In this document: positions 17,991 through 26,412 of the stretch, one piece after another
Layout of the letters: each line of letters begins with the position of its first letter
How positions within the stretch are numbered: position 1 is the first letter of the stretch
Assembly: GCA_022711405.1 (NCBI GenBank)
Contig: JAKLFC010000001.1
Coordinates: 372,001-436,000 of the forward strand
Source: Bacteroidota bacterium
GTDB taxonomy: Bacteria; Bacteroidota; Bacteroidia; Bacteroidales; JAGONC01
DNA: 64,000 nt
Direction: 5' to 3'
Program-made: the position numbers and the translations under genes
The notes under the pieces: model-generated
What the model was told of the DNA's origin: nothing
Database searches by the model: none
The model's input: the letters and a program-made list of their open reading frames with translations, nothing else

Positions 17991-18771
17991 TCTGATTTGG
18001 GGATATTTTGAAAGGGATTTAAGGGAAGATGAGATGGAAACAGTGGAAGAGCGATTGAAAGGGGACCCTGAATTTCAGCATGCATTCAGGGAGCAGGAGG
18101 AAATATTCCTATCCCTCCAAAAAACGGAGACTATAACATTCAGAAAAAAACTTCGGATGATCAGCCGGGAGCTTAGGAAAGATAAACCCTCGGGTAGGAT
18201 GATCATTCTGAGCTACCCCTGGTTCATTGCTGCCGCCGTCGGACTGTTATGCATCACCACAGGCTATGTGCTACTGCGGTTATCGGCTGCTGAAACAAAT
18301 CCTCCTGAAAAGATCAGCATCACACAAATGGAAGACACCAGCAGCGGAGTATATGATTCCGTCAGCCTCCCAAAGGAAGGAATAACAGGTGAGAAATCCG
18401 CTGACAGCTATCAAGTTGGTGCAGGGAATACAGAATCTGACAAAGGCCTGTTGCTGTCTGACGCATTTGAGATCAATCCGGCACTGGAAAAGCTGATCCA
18501 GCTCCACTACAGAAATGCAGTTGTCAGGGATGTCCTGCCGATGAACGGACATACCTTTTCGGCCGGAGCACTCATCTGGTTCAGACACAACACTCACACA
18601 GACGACAGTATCTGCTTAACGATCATGGACAACAAGGCGGGGATTATTCTTAAAACAGATATGCCATGGAATGGATTTCAGTGGAATCCATTGGATAAAA
18701 AAGGATTGTTCTATTTCCAGGTGAGTACAGGCAAGGGAATCATTTGTACACGAAAGATCTTCATCAGGTAA
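17974..18771 (+). CDS. Predicted membrane anti-sigma factor of the first pair
   Basis: Protein of 265 residues: an acidic helical N-terminal cytoplasmic part (SDLDLIWGYFERDLREDEMETVEERL), one membrane helix near residues 78-98 (WFIAAAVGLLCITTGYVLLRL) and a periplasmic C-terminal part. The topology and the 17-base overlap with the sigma gene fit an anti-sigma factor. The zinc-binding HxxxCxxC motif of ZAS-type anti-sigmas is absent. The C-terminal domain was not recognised; its last 80 residues (SAGALIWFRHN and following) look beta-rich. The role is inferred from position. Confidence 0.7.
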   Translation: MKSDLDLIWGYFERDLREDEMETVEERLKGDPEFQHAFREQEEIFLSLQKTETITFRKKLRMISRELRKDKPSGRMIILSYPWFIAAAVGLLCITTGYVLLRLSAAETNPPEKISITQMEDTSSGVYDSVSLPKEGITGEKSADSYQVGAGNTESDKGLLLSDAFEINPALEKLIQLHYRNAVVRDVLPMNGHTFSAGALIWFRHNTHTDDSICLTIMDNKAGIILKTDMPWNGFQWNPLDKKGLFYFQVSTGKGIICTRKIFIR

Positions 18772-18795
18772 GATCTCACGACCCGGGAGCCGTTG

Positions 18796-19575
18796 CTAAC
18801 TATGGATCTCGCCCTCCAGGAAGGTGACTGATCTGCCGGAGATCAGGACCCTGTCATCGTTCAGCTCACAGAATAGTTCCCCTCCGCGTTTTGACAGCTG
18901 CAGGGCATGCAGGGTTGTTTTACCCAGGCGGTCGGCCCAGAAGGGAATCAGCGTCGTATGAGCTGATCCGGTTACGGGATCTTCGTCAACACCTATCACA
19001 GGCGCAAAGAACCTTGATACGAAATCCACTTCCCGTCCGGGAGCTGTTACACAAACTCCCATTTTATCCAGTCTACCGAAGAGCTCAAAATTGGGTTTTA
19101 TGGCAAGGATCTCTTCCTGCCTTTCAAAAACGGCCATATAATCCCTGGTCGCATAGAGTTCGGATGGGATGCATCCCAGCGCAAGGATCAACTGGTCGGG
19201 GACAGGTACTTTCTCAGGTTTGCTGGCAGGAAAATCAAGCGAGATAAGATCATTGTTCTTACGGGCGTACAATGGACCATGTTTTTTGGTGTCAAACATG
19301 ATGACATCATAGGGGTAATTTAAGTGATTGAAAATGATATGCGCCGAAGCAAGTGTGGCGTGCCCGCAAAGATCGACCTCTGCCGCAGGAGTGAACCAGG
19401 TGATCTCAAACCATTCACCCCTGTCGACAAAGAATGCGGTTTCCGAGAGGTTGTTTTCGGTAGCAATGCGTTGCATAAGAGCATCATCAATCCATTCCAC
19501 GAGAGGACAAACTCCGGCCGGATTGCCACCAAATAACTTTCCCGTGAATGCATCAACCTGATAAAAAGGAATCAT
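18796..19575 (-). CDS. PhzF family isomerase/epimerase
   Basis: Soluble protein of 259 residues with two DapF-like halves. The start IPFYQVDAFTGKLFGGNPAGV, the catalytic Glu45 in NNLSETAFF, the DLCGHATLASAHI segment near residue 70 and the DEDPVTGSAHTTL segment near residue 195 are diagnostic of PhzF. True PhzF isomerises dihydrohydroxyanthranilate in phenazine synthesis, but no other phenazine gene is present, so the substrate is unknown. It lies downstream of the methyltransferase on the same strand, across an 8-bp repeat. Confidence 0.92.
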   Translation of the reverse strand: MIPFYQVDAFTGKLFGGNPAGVCPLVEWIDDALMQRIATENNLSETAFFVDRGEWFEITWFTPAAEVDLCGHATLASAHIIFNHLNYPYDVIMFDTKKHGPLYARKNNDLISLDFPASKPEKVPVPDQLILALGCIPSELYATRDYMAVFERQEEILAIKPNFELFGRLDKMGVCVTAPGREVDFVSRFFAPVIGVDEDPVTGSAHTTLIPFWADRLGKTTLHALQLSKRGGELFCELNDDRVLISGRSVTFLEGEIHS

Positions 19576-19576
19576 A

Positions 19577-19630
19577 CTGTTAGATTGTTAATTGTTAAAT
19601 TGTCAAATTGCTAAATTGTTGAATGGTCAT
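19577..19630. repeat. Degenerate 8-bp tandem repeat (TYAAAYTG), locus 2
   Basis: Six or seven 8-bp units (TTAGATTG, a short TTAATTG, TTAAATTG, TCAAATTG, CTAAATTG, TTGAATGG) between the PhzF and methyltransferase genes. Same family as 1141-1180 and 41108-41155. Confidence 0.7.
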
Positions 19631-19637
19631 AATTCGT

Positions 19638-20630
19638 TTAAACGACTTCCTGACGTTTCCTACCCACCATCTGGACCGTCCGGTTGGCCGTATCGATCCG
19701 CATTATCCCGGTCAATCCCGCATCCTGCATCCATCCGGTCACTTCCTTTTCCGTGTAGGTAGAGCCTGCGTCGGTGTTCACCAGCATATTGATGGCAAAA
19801 AGGGCACCGTCGACGGGAGATGTCCGCTCTTCATCCATGATGTAATCCTGAATGACGAGCATCCCCCTGTCTCCCAATGCCTGTACACATTTCCGGATCA
19901 GGCCTCTGTTGGCTTCCGGTGAACAGCTGTGGATAATCGCAGAAACGAAGATCATATCGTAACCTGATCCGATGTCATCATGCATGAAATCGCCGGATAA
20001 CGTGAATACTCTTTCAGTCAGCCCTTCTCTGTCAATATAATGCCGGGTCAGGGGGATCACTTCAGGGAGATCGAAAACCCAGGAAGTGATGTCAGGATAC
20101 ATCCGTGCGATTTCCATGGCATACGTCCCAGGTCCCCCTCCGAGATCCAATATCTTTCGGCTTCCTCCCAGGGGCAATTGGCCGACAACCTGGGAAGCAT
20201 TCCTTTTTGCCCTGTCATGCATGGCTTCGATAAAGGGAACAAGCCATTCAGTCCCCAGTTTCTCCTCATCAGCCCAGGCGACCCTGTGCCCCTTTTTTAC
20301 CGCTTCTGTCAGTGTGCTCCAGACTCTCCAGAGTGAAATACTGTGGTGCAGACCCGATAGGTAATCCTCCGAGTTCCTGTCAAGATATCGTAAGGATTCG
20401 GCTGTATTGTAAAAAATCCCTTCCCTCTTCTTCAGCAGTTCAAGAGCGCAAAGAGCGTTCAGCATCATTTCCGTTGAACGTTCACTGGTGCCGCACCTAT
20501 TACTTAACTGAGCCGCTGTCATTCCATTACCCCCAAGCAGTGTGAAGAAATCCAGCTCAAAGGCCGACAGCAGGATGCGGCTGACCCTGTAACCATTGAA
20601 CATCTCTCGTATTGTATCAGGTGTCTTCAT
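19638..20630 (-). CDS. SAM-dependent O-methyltransferase (acetylserotonin OMT-like)
   Basis: Protein of 330 residues with an N-terminal winged-helix dimerisation domain (SRILLSAFELDFFTLLG, then AAQLSNRCGTSERSTEMMLNAL) and a C-terminal Rossmann methyltransferase domain with the SAM motif ILDLGGGPGTYA near residue 177. AIIHSCSPE near residue 250 corresponds to the catalytic-histidine segment of plant-type O-methyltransferases. The acceptor is unknown. It is transcribed toward the PhzF gene, and a TATCTTTA sequence at 20655-20662 on the same strand resembles a -7 box. Confidence 0.85.
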   Translation of the reverse strand: MKTPDTIREMFNGYRVSRILLSAFELDFFTLLGGNGMTAAQLSNRCGTSERSTEMMLNALCALELLKKREGIFYNTAESLRYLDRNSEDYLSGLHHSISLWRVWSTLTEAVKKGHRVAWADEEKLGTEWLVPFIEAMHDRAKRNASQVVGQLPLGGSRKILDLGGGPGTYAMEIARMYPDITSWVFDLPEVIPLTRHYIDREGLTERVFTLSGDFMHDDIGSGYDMIFVSAIIHSCSPEANRGLIRKCVQALGDRGMLVIQDYIMDEERTSPVDGALFAINMLVNTDAGSTYTEKEVTGWMQDAGLTGIMRIDTANRTVQMVGRKRQEVV

Positions 20631-20750
20631 CAGGTACGGATCCGATTGAGATGTTAAAGATATGCATTGGAAAATGATTCAAAACAGTATTAGGTGAAAA
20701 AGCGATGAAAATTATAAAAAAAGTATATTGAGGAATTGGGTTTGAATCTG

Positions 20751-20758
20751 TATTTTTG
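20751..20758 (+). promoter_or_regulatory. -7 promoter box of the second ECF sigma operon
   Basis: TATTTTTG matches TAnnTTTG. ATTG ends at 20730, 20 bases upstream, close to the spacing of a -33 element. The ATG follows at 20807. Confidence 0.55.
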
Positions 20759-20806
20759 ATAAAATTTTCTGGATTTTTTCAACTTCTCTAAAATTCAAAC
20801 GTATTT

Positions 20807-21349
20807 ATGGTTGAAATCGACGATCATTCAATCATAAAGAAAGTCCTGGAGGGAGATACAGCGTCATTTGCAGAAATCGTGGTACGGTACCAGCAAATCA
20901 TTTTTAACCTGACGTACCAGATGACAGGGAATGAAGAGGATGCAAGGGATCTGACACAGGAAATCTTTATCAGGGCATATATGAATCTGGATAGGATTGA
21001 TCCGCATTACAAGTTCTTTAGCTGGCTGTACAGGTTGGGAGTAAATCAAACCCTCGATTTTATCAAGCGAAGGAAACCGTTGATACTAACAGAGAATTTG
21101 ATGGCTCATGACAGGTACGCAGAGAATGAGAATGGGAATCTGACTGAAAAAAAGACCTATGTAAGAAAAGCCATCCAGAAACTTAAACCGAAATACCGGC
21201 TTTTAATTGTCATGAAATACTACTCGGCATTGTCATACGATCAGATGAGCCTGATCACAGGGATCCCTGAAAAAAAGGTGAAGAGCAGGCTTTTTGAAGC
21301 ACGTCAGATGCTGAGAACCACGCTGAAAAGTTCTATGGAAATATTATGA
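20807..21349 (+). CDS. ECF-type RNA polymerase sigma factor, second pair
   Basis: Canonical ECF sigma factor of 180 residues. Region 2 shows FAEIVVRYQQIIFNLTYQM, GNEEDARDLTQEIFIRAYMNL and FFSWLYRLGVNQTLDFIKRR. Region 4 shows KPKYRLLIVMKYYSALSYDQMSLITGIPEKKVKSRLFEARQML. The stop overlaps the next start by four bases (ATGA), so the anti-sigma gene is translationally coupled. This operon leads into a lipoprotein, a large metallopeptidase protein and a PrsW-type protease on the same strand. Confidence 0.93.
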   Translation: MVEIDDHSIIKKVLEGDTASFAEIVVRYQQIIFNLTYQMTGNEEDARDLTQEIFIRAYMNLDRIDPHYKFFSWLYRLGVNQTLDFIKRRKPLILTENLMAHDRYAENENGNLTEKKTYVRKAIQKLKPKYRLLIVMKYYSALSYDQMSLITGIPEKKVKSRLFEARQMLRTTLKSSMEIL

Positions 21350-22140
21350 TCAGCCAGAAAAATAAAAGAATGTTGCGGCTATATCTGGAGGGTAACCTGA
21401 CAGATACAGAAAAACTACAGTTTGAAAAAGAACTGGCCGTTAACACGGAACTAAGCGCTTTGCTGGAGGATATGAATCAGGTTGAGCACCTGCTGGAATC
21501 TTCTGCAGCCTCATCAACCAAAGCAGACCTCCTGGAACCGATCATGAATTCTGTTTGGAAACTTGGAAAGGTCTATGAAAGGAAACAGCGACTGCAGGAT
21601 GACCAGATTGCGGCAGGTACATGGCAGAAAACTGCCAATCGTATTTTTCCCACTCCCCACTGGAACCTTGCCTGGGGGTTCATTGCCGGTGTAATCGTTG
21701 GTGTAGCCATTCTGAGCTTCTTTCATCCCCGGCAACCTTCAGGAGGATTCTCCGAAATGGATGCGACAGGAACGTTTGCACAAAAGGATGCAACGGGTTT
21801 TTTAATTCTGCCTGTCGATCTTCCGGCTGTCAAGCTCAACCTGGCTGCAAATCCACTCCCTCAGAGCTTTATACAGCTGAACCTGGATGTAAGCTCCGAA
21901 GAAAACTGCCTTGTCCAGCTTTCTTTTAATACCTCCAGTTTTCAGGTCTGGAGCCTGAGGCAGGTCGGGAACAAACCCAATTGTCAGATCCTGGCAGGGT
22001 ATAATTATGTGGAAATTGGCAATCTGGGTCAGAATTCTTATATTATTTTACTGAAAAAACTTACAACCATTGAGGAAGAACTTTCGGTTTCCATCTTCCG
22101 TGATGGTAATCTCGAATACAATTCACAGGTAAAGATTTAA
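21346..22140 (+). CDS. Predicted membrane anti-sigma factor of the second pair
   Basis: Protein of 264 residues. The N-terminal cytoplasmic part (NKRMLRLYLEGNLTDTEKLQFEKELA) is the short helical fold seen in Bacteroidota anti-sigma factors without zinc cysteines. One membrane helix lies near residues 104-126 (LAWGFIAGVIVGVAILSFF), followed by a periplasmic domain. It is coupled to the sigma gene by an ATGA overlap. The periplasmic part was not recognised. It is a candidate target of the PrsW-type protease encoded downstream, by analogy with RsiW of Bacillus subtilis; that link is inference. Confidence 0.75.
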   Translation: MISQKNKRMLRLYLEGNLTDTEKLQFEKELAVNTELSALLEDMNQVEHLLESSAASSTKADLLEPIMNSVWKLGKVYERKQRLQDDQIAAGTWQKTANRIFPTPHWNLAWGFIAGVIVGVAILSFFHPRQPSGGFSEMDATGTFAQKDATGFLILPVDLPAVKLNLAANPLPQSFIQLNLDVSSEENCLVQLSFNTSSFQVWSLRQVGNKPNCQILAGYNYVEIGNLGQNSYIILLKKLTTIEEELSVSIFRDGNLEYNSQVKI

Positions 22141-22178
22141 CATGTCTCGATAGTTTATCATCAAAAAAAACCATAACC

Positions 22179-23336
22179 ATGAAAAATAAAGTATTAGCAC
22201 TTACATGGACCCTTGCCATTCTGGCTGGTCTCTTCATGATCTCCTGCAAAAACCGTGTAAGGGAAGACGAAGCAGGCGGTACCATCGCCAAGGTAACCAA
22301 ATACAGAAAAGACCAGATGTCGGAAAAAGATATCCTCCTGCGGAGTGATATCATGAAGGATACTGCGAAGCTGACGAGCATCATCCAGGGCCTGGTGCTG
22401 TTCAATGCATATACGAATAACCTGGAACAAAGCCTTTCCGACAGGCTTATTGATATCGAATCCATCAGGAGCTTTGATGAGCAATACGACCGCTATATCA
22501 ATGAACTGACGGATTTCAGGGATTTTCTTAAAAATAACAATGAGGTGCTCACCAACACAGTGTATATGCTGGGTGACTTCTATAAGGATACGATCAGCGA
22601 AAGTTCAGCCGATGTGGAAAATAACCTCCGGGCGTTTGCGAATTATGTCCGGAAGCTCGAAGAAAAGGATTCCATCCTCACGGTGATGGTCAACAACCTG
22701 GATACGTATATTGAGGCTAATGAACAGCAGATCGTCGACAAGCAGCAACTTGCCCAGCTGAAGGGGATACGTGATGAAATGCTGATCCGTGTCGTGCAGC
22801 AGGCCTATGTGTTCAACGACCCCTCCGCGTTGAAGTCCATTGGAGATAAAGTGATCCAGGATATTGCCGGCCTGAGTGCTGTTTATGACATGCCCCAGCT
22901 GACAAATGCCGTTGGAAACGAGTGGGTGGCAGCGGTTGGTAACACCACGATCGGCTCCTATACACTTGGATTGGAGGGAGGGATTGGATCCACTGCCGGT
23001 GATGTCGGTGCACCAGCAGGTAATGGTGGCGATGGTGGGAGCGGAGCATTGCCTCCTGTCCATCCGCCCTCAGATCCGAGTGGAGCGGGTTTCGGCGGTC
23101 TTCAGAATTTCTTTCTCTATGACCAGGGAGTCCTGTCACAGATCCAGAGCCTGAGTTCCAATGAGGCTTTAAATGTTGTCATTAATTCCATTGTTATTGG
23201 AAGCAGCGGGGTGGGCGCCCAGGGTTCGCTCTCAGACATTCAACCGCTGAACGGGCTTGTGTGCGGAAGTGCTATCCTCTCAGCCCAGGATTTCATTGGA
23301 AGCAGCGTATTGCAGGTTATTCCTGAACAAAATTGA
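22179..23336 (+). CDS. Lipoprotein with long helical region and Gly-rich linker, unknown function
   Basis: Protein of 385 residues. A signal sequence ends in a lipobox-like MISC with the cysteine at residue 23. Residues 40-225 are charged and predicted helical or coiled coil. A Gly/Pro-rich low-complexity linker follows near residues 265-305, then a hydrophobic, serine-rich C-terminal part. No family was recognised. It starts 38 bases after the anti-sigma gene, so it is probably in the sigma operon and may be a target or sensor of that system. Confidence 0.65.
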   Translation: MKNKVLALTWTLAILAGLFMISCKNRVREDEAGGTIAKVTKYRKDQMSEKDILLRSDIMKDTAKLTSIIQGLVLFNAYTNNLEQSLSDRLIDIESIRSFDEQYDRYINELTDFRDFLKNNNEVLTNTVYMLGDFYKDTISESSADVENNLRAFANYVRKLEEKDSILTVMVNNLDTYIEANEQQIVDKQQLAQLKGIRDEMLIRVVQQAYVFNDPSALKSIGDKVIQDIAGLSAVYDMPQLTNAVGNEWVAAVGNTTIGSYTLGLEGGIGSTAGDVGAPAGNGGDGGSGALPPVHPPSDPSGAGFGGLQNFFLYDQGVLSQIQSLSSNEALNVVINSIVIGSSGVGAQGSLSDIQPLNGLVCGSAILSAQDFIGSSVLQVIPEQN

Positions 23337-23365
23337 CCAAATAGTTCCATACACTTATCTTCAAG

Positions 23366-26350
23366 ATGATTGGAGGAAAATTCGGCTCCGAAGATTCTTC
23401 GGATCAGACCAACGGTTTAACATACATTTTTCTGACCATCATTCTATTCTTTCTGACGGTTGCCCCTTCAACGGGGCAACCTAAGCTTTTTCAGTTTGAT
23501 ACCAGGGATCTCCGGACCATTTATATGGGACGCGGGTATTCGTATATGGTGCCACACCAGGCACGATGCTATGAGAATGCCATGAGCTTCCACCGCTCCT
23601 TCTGGAACTATGTCCCCTCCGAGGAGGTGACTGTTTTGCTGAACGATTTCAGCGATGTCGGAAACGGAGGGACCCTGGTCATACCCTGGAATATGATCTC
23701 CCTTGGGATCTCGCCGTTCAATTACACCTATAACATCATTCCCACCAATGAGCGTTTCCAATGGCTGATGAATCATGAGCTCACTCATGTGGTCATGTGC
23801 GATAAAGCTGCACGAAATGATATCCTGTATCGCAAGATCTTCGGAGGCAAGGTGATGCCGGATGCCACCAATCCTCTTTCCATGGTATACAGCTATATGA
23901 CCACTCCGCGATGGTACTCCCCCCGGTGGTACCATGAAGGCATTGCCGTATTCATGGAGACCTGGATGTCGGGGGGCATGGGACGTGTGCTGGGAGGATA
24001 CGATGAAATGGTCTTCCGTACCATGGTTCACGACAGCAGCTATTTCTATGGAGTGGTCGGCCTTGAAACAGAAGGCTCAACCATCGATTTTCAGGTGGGC
24101 GTTAACGCTTACCTTTATGGAACGAGGTTCGTAAGCTACCTGGCCTATACTTACGGAGTGGAAAAATTACGTAAGTTCTACGACCGGAGCGATTCCAGCA
24201 AGCGTTTCTACGCAGCTCAGTTTAAAAATGTTTACGGAGTGGATATCACTACCGAATGGGATAAATGGATCCAGTGGGAAAAAGAGTTCCAGAAGAAAAA
24301 CCTGGCCCTTCTGCATGAGTATCCTGTCACAAATCGCAGATACCTGACTGGAGAACCCCTGGGAAGTATATCCAACACATTCTATGATAAGGAAAATGAC
24401 TGTATCTATGCGGCAGTAAATTACCCTGGAAAGCTTGCCCATTTCGTACGCATAAACGCAACCGATGGGAGCATGGACAAGATTGCCAATGTGAGCAGTC
24501 CTGCCCTGTACTACGTGACTTCCGTGGCTTATGAAGATTCAGCAGGGATTCTGCTGGCTACGACTCACACAACGGATTGGAGAGGCCTGGAAAAGATCGA
24601 TACAGAAACCGGTAAAAGGGAGCGACTGCTCCGTGTGACCAGGGCAGGAGATCTGGTCATCAATCCAGTCGATAAATCCCTGTGGGCACTCCAGCAAATG
24701 AACGGAAGGGTGACCATCATCCGCTTTCTACCCCCATATACAAAATGGGAGGAAGTGCATACGATTGCGTTTGGAAAAAGCCTCTTTGATCTGAGTATCT
24801 CCCATGACGGGCAGTATCTCTCCGGGATCCTGTCTGATGTCGCCGGTCACCAGAAACTGATCCTGTACAGGATAAAGGATCTTTTACTGGGGGATGAGCA
24901 TTTTGAAGAACTGTATGAATTCGAGGAGAATGCAATGTCGAATTTTGTATTTTCAGAGGATGACCGTTATTTATATGGTACTTCATGGTATACAGGTGTT
25001 TCCAATGTGTTCAGGATCAGTGTTGAAACACGTCAGGCAGAGCTGGTCTCGAATGCTGAAACAGGCTTCTTCAGACCGGTGCCACTTGGAGATGATTCTC
25101 TTCTTGTTTTTGAATACCACCAGAATGGGCTTCAGCCATGCATTATCCCTGTTCATCCCATCGAGGATGCAAATGCGGTCATGCTTCTGGGACAAATGGT
25201 ATATGAATCCAATCCGGCAGTAGAAGACTGGATGCTCCCCCCTCCATCCAGGGTCAACATGGATTCATTGAAGACCATTGAAGGGAATTACCGTCCTGTG
25301 AAAGAAATGCGTTTTGCCTCTGCCTACCCGATCATTGAAGGATACAAGAAAATGGTGTCATGGGGTTACAGGTTCAATTTTCTGGATCCTTCCGCACTGC
25401 AAACACTGAAGTTATCCGTTTCCTATTCACCCTATGATTTTCTCCCCGAAAAGGAAAGGATCCACGCCAATCTTGAATACAAGCTCTGGGGCTGGAATTT
25501 CAACGCAAGCTACAATAAGGCTGATTTCTATGACCTGTTCGGGCCGACCAAAGTCAGCAGGGCAGGGTATGCCTTCACGTTGAGATATCAACGTACGCTC
25601 AGGCATTTCCGCCCGACCCGGATGGATTTTTCAGTACAGCTGGGGGCCTACGGCGACCTGGAAAAGCTTCCTTCGTACCAGGAAATTGACGCCCCGTACA
25701 AAAACATGTACACTGCCAACGCAAGTTTTCATTACAGTTACCTGCTCAAATCGCTGGGTGCTCTGGAAGCCGAAAAGGGATTTGAATGGACATTTTTCGT
25801 TTATAATTACCTGGCCAATGAATCCTTCTATCCGCATCTGGTCTCGAACCAGGATGTTGGATTCCTTCTCCCTTTAAGAAATACTTCCTTCTGGCTCCGT
25901 TCTTCTGTTGGCCAGTCGTTTGGCAAGGAGGATGATGCATTATCTTATTTTTATTTCGGGGGATTCAGAAATAACTGGGTTGACCACCAGAGTGTGCTGC
26001 GCTATCGTGATTTCATGAGCTTCCCGGGAATGGAAATCGATGAGATCCCTGCCATGAACTACGGTAAGCTGATGGCAGAGCTCAATCTTCAGCCGCTGCG
26101 TTTCCGGCGGCTGGGATTTCTTGGATTTTATGCAACCTATGCACGGCTTTCCCTGTTTGGTATGGGCTTGTTTGCTGACATCACTGATCCCGAGATCAGC
26201 CGCACCTATTACAATACCGGTGCACAGCTGGATGTTGAACTTGCTTTGTTTACGCTGATCAAATCCTACCTGTCGGTGGGCTTTGCGAGAGGTTACAGCC
26301 CATCGATGAGACCTGCTGACCAGTGGATGGTTTCGCTCAAAATCATGTAA
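23366..26350 (+). CDS. Exported gluzincin metallopeptidase-like domain fused to beta-propeller and outer-membrane barrel
   Basis: Protein of 994 residues. A signal segment near residues 18-38 is followed by a metallopeptidase-like domain with NHELTHV (His137, Glu138, His141) and YHEGIAVFMET (Glu191), the HExxH plus EGxAxxxE pattern of MA-clan gluzincins. Residues 310-640 carry repeated beta strands of the TolB/WD40 propeller type (for example VSPALYYVTSVAYEDSAGI). Residues 660-994 alternate aromatic and polar residues like an outer-membrane beta barrel (FYFGGFRNNW). The zinc ligands are intact. It follows the lipoprotein by 29 bases. Domain boundaries are by eye; substrate unknown. Confidence 0.7.
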   Translation: MIGGKFGSEDSSDQTNGLTYIFLTIILFFLTVAPSTGQPKLFQFDTRDLRTIYMGRGYSYMVPHQARCYENAMSFHRSFWNYVPSEEVTVLLNDFSDVGNGGTLVIPWNMISLGISPFNYTYNIIPTNERFQWLMNHELTHVVMCDKAARNDILYRKIFGGKVMPDATNPLSMVYSYMTTPRWYSPRWYHEGIAVFMETWMSGGMGRVLGGYDEMVFRTMVHDSSYFYGVVGLETEGSTIDFQVGVNAYLYGTRFVSYLAYTYGVEKLRKFYDRSDSSKRFYAAQFKNVYGVDITTEWDKWIQWEKEFQKKNLALLHEYPVTNRRYLTGEPLGSISNTFYDKENDCIYAAVNYPGKLAHFVRINATDGSMDKIANVSSPALYYVTSVAYEDSAGILLATTHTTDWRGLEKIDTETGKRERLLRVTRAGDLVINPVDKSLWALQQMNGRVTIIRFLPPYTKWEEVHTIAFGKSLFDLSISHDGQYLSGILSDVAGHQKLILYRIKDLLLGDEHFEELYEFEENAMSNFVFSEDDRYLYGTSWYTGVSNVFRISVETRQAELVSNAETGFFRPVPLGDDSLLVFEYHQNGLQPCIIPVHPIEDANAVMLLGQMVYESNPAVEDWMLPPPSRVNMDSLKTIEGNYRPVKEMRFASAYPIIEGYKKMVSWGYRFNFLDPSALQTLKLSVSYSPYDFLPEKERIHANLEYKLWGWNFNASYNKADFYDLFGPTKVSRAGYAFTLRYQRTLRHFRPTRMDFSVQLGAYGDLEKLPSYQEIDAPYKNMYTANASFHYSYLLKSLGALEAEKGFEWTFFVYNYLANESFYPHLVSNQDVGFLLPLRNTSFWLRSSVGQSFGKEDDALSYFYFGGFRNNWVDHQSVLRYRDFMSFPGMEIDEIPAMNYGKLMAELNLQPLRFRRLGFLGFYATYARLSLFGMGLFADITDPEISRTYYNTGAQLDVELALFTLIKSYLSVGFARGYSPSMRPADQWMVSLKIM

Positions 26351-26412
26351 GATGATGAAGCCGGAAAAACGGATATGATACGTTCAATGTTAATCCATCC
26401 AGGAACCGGTAC

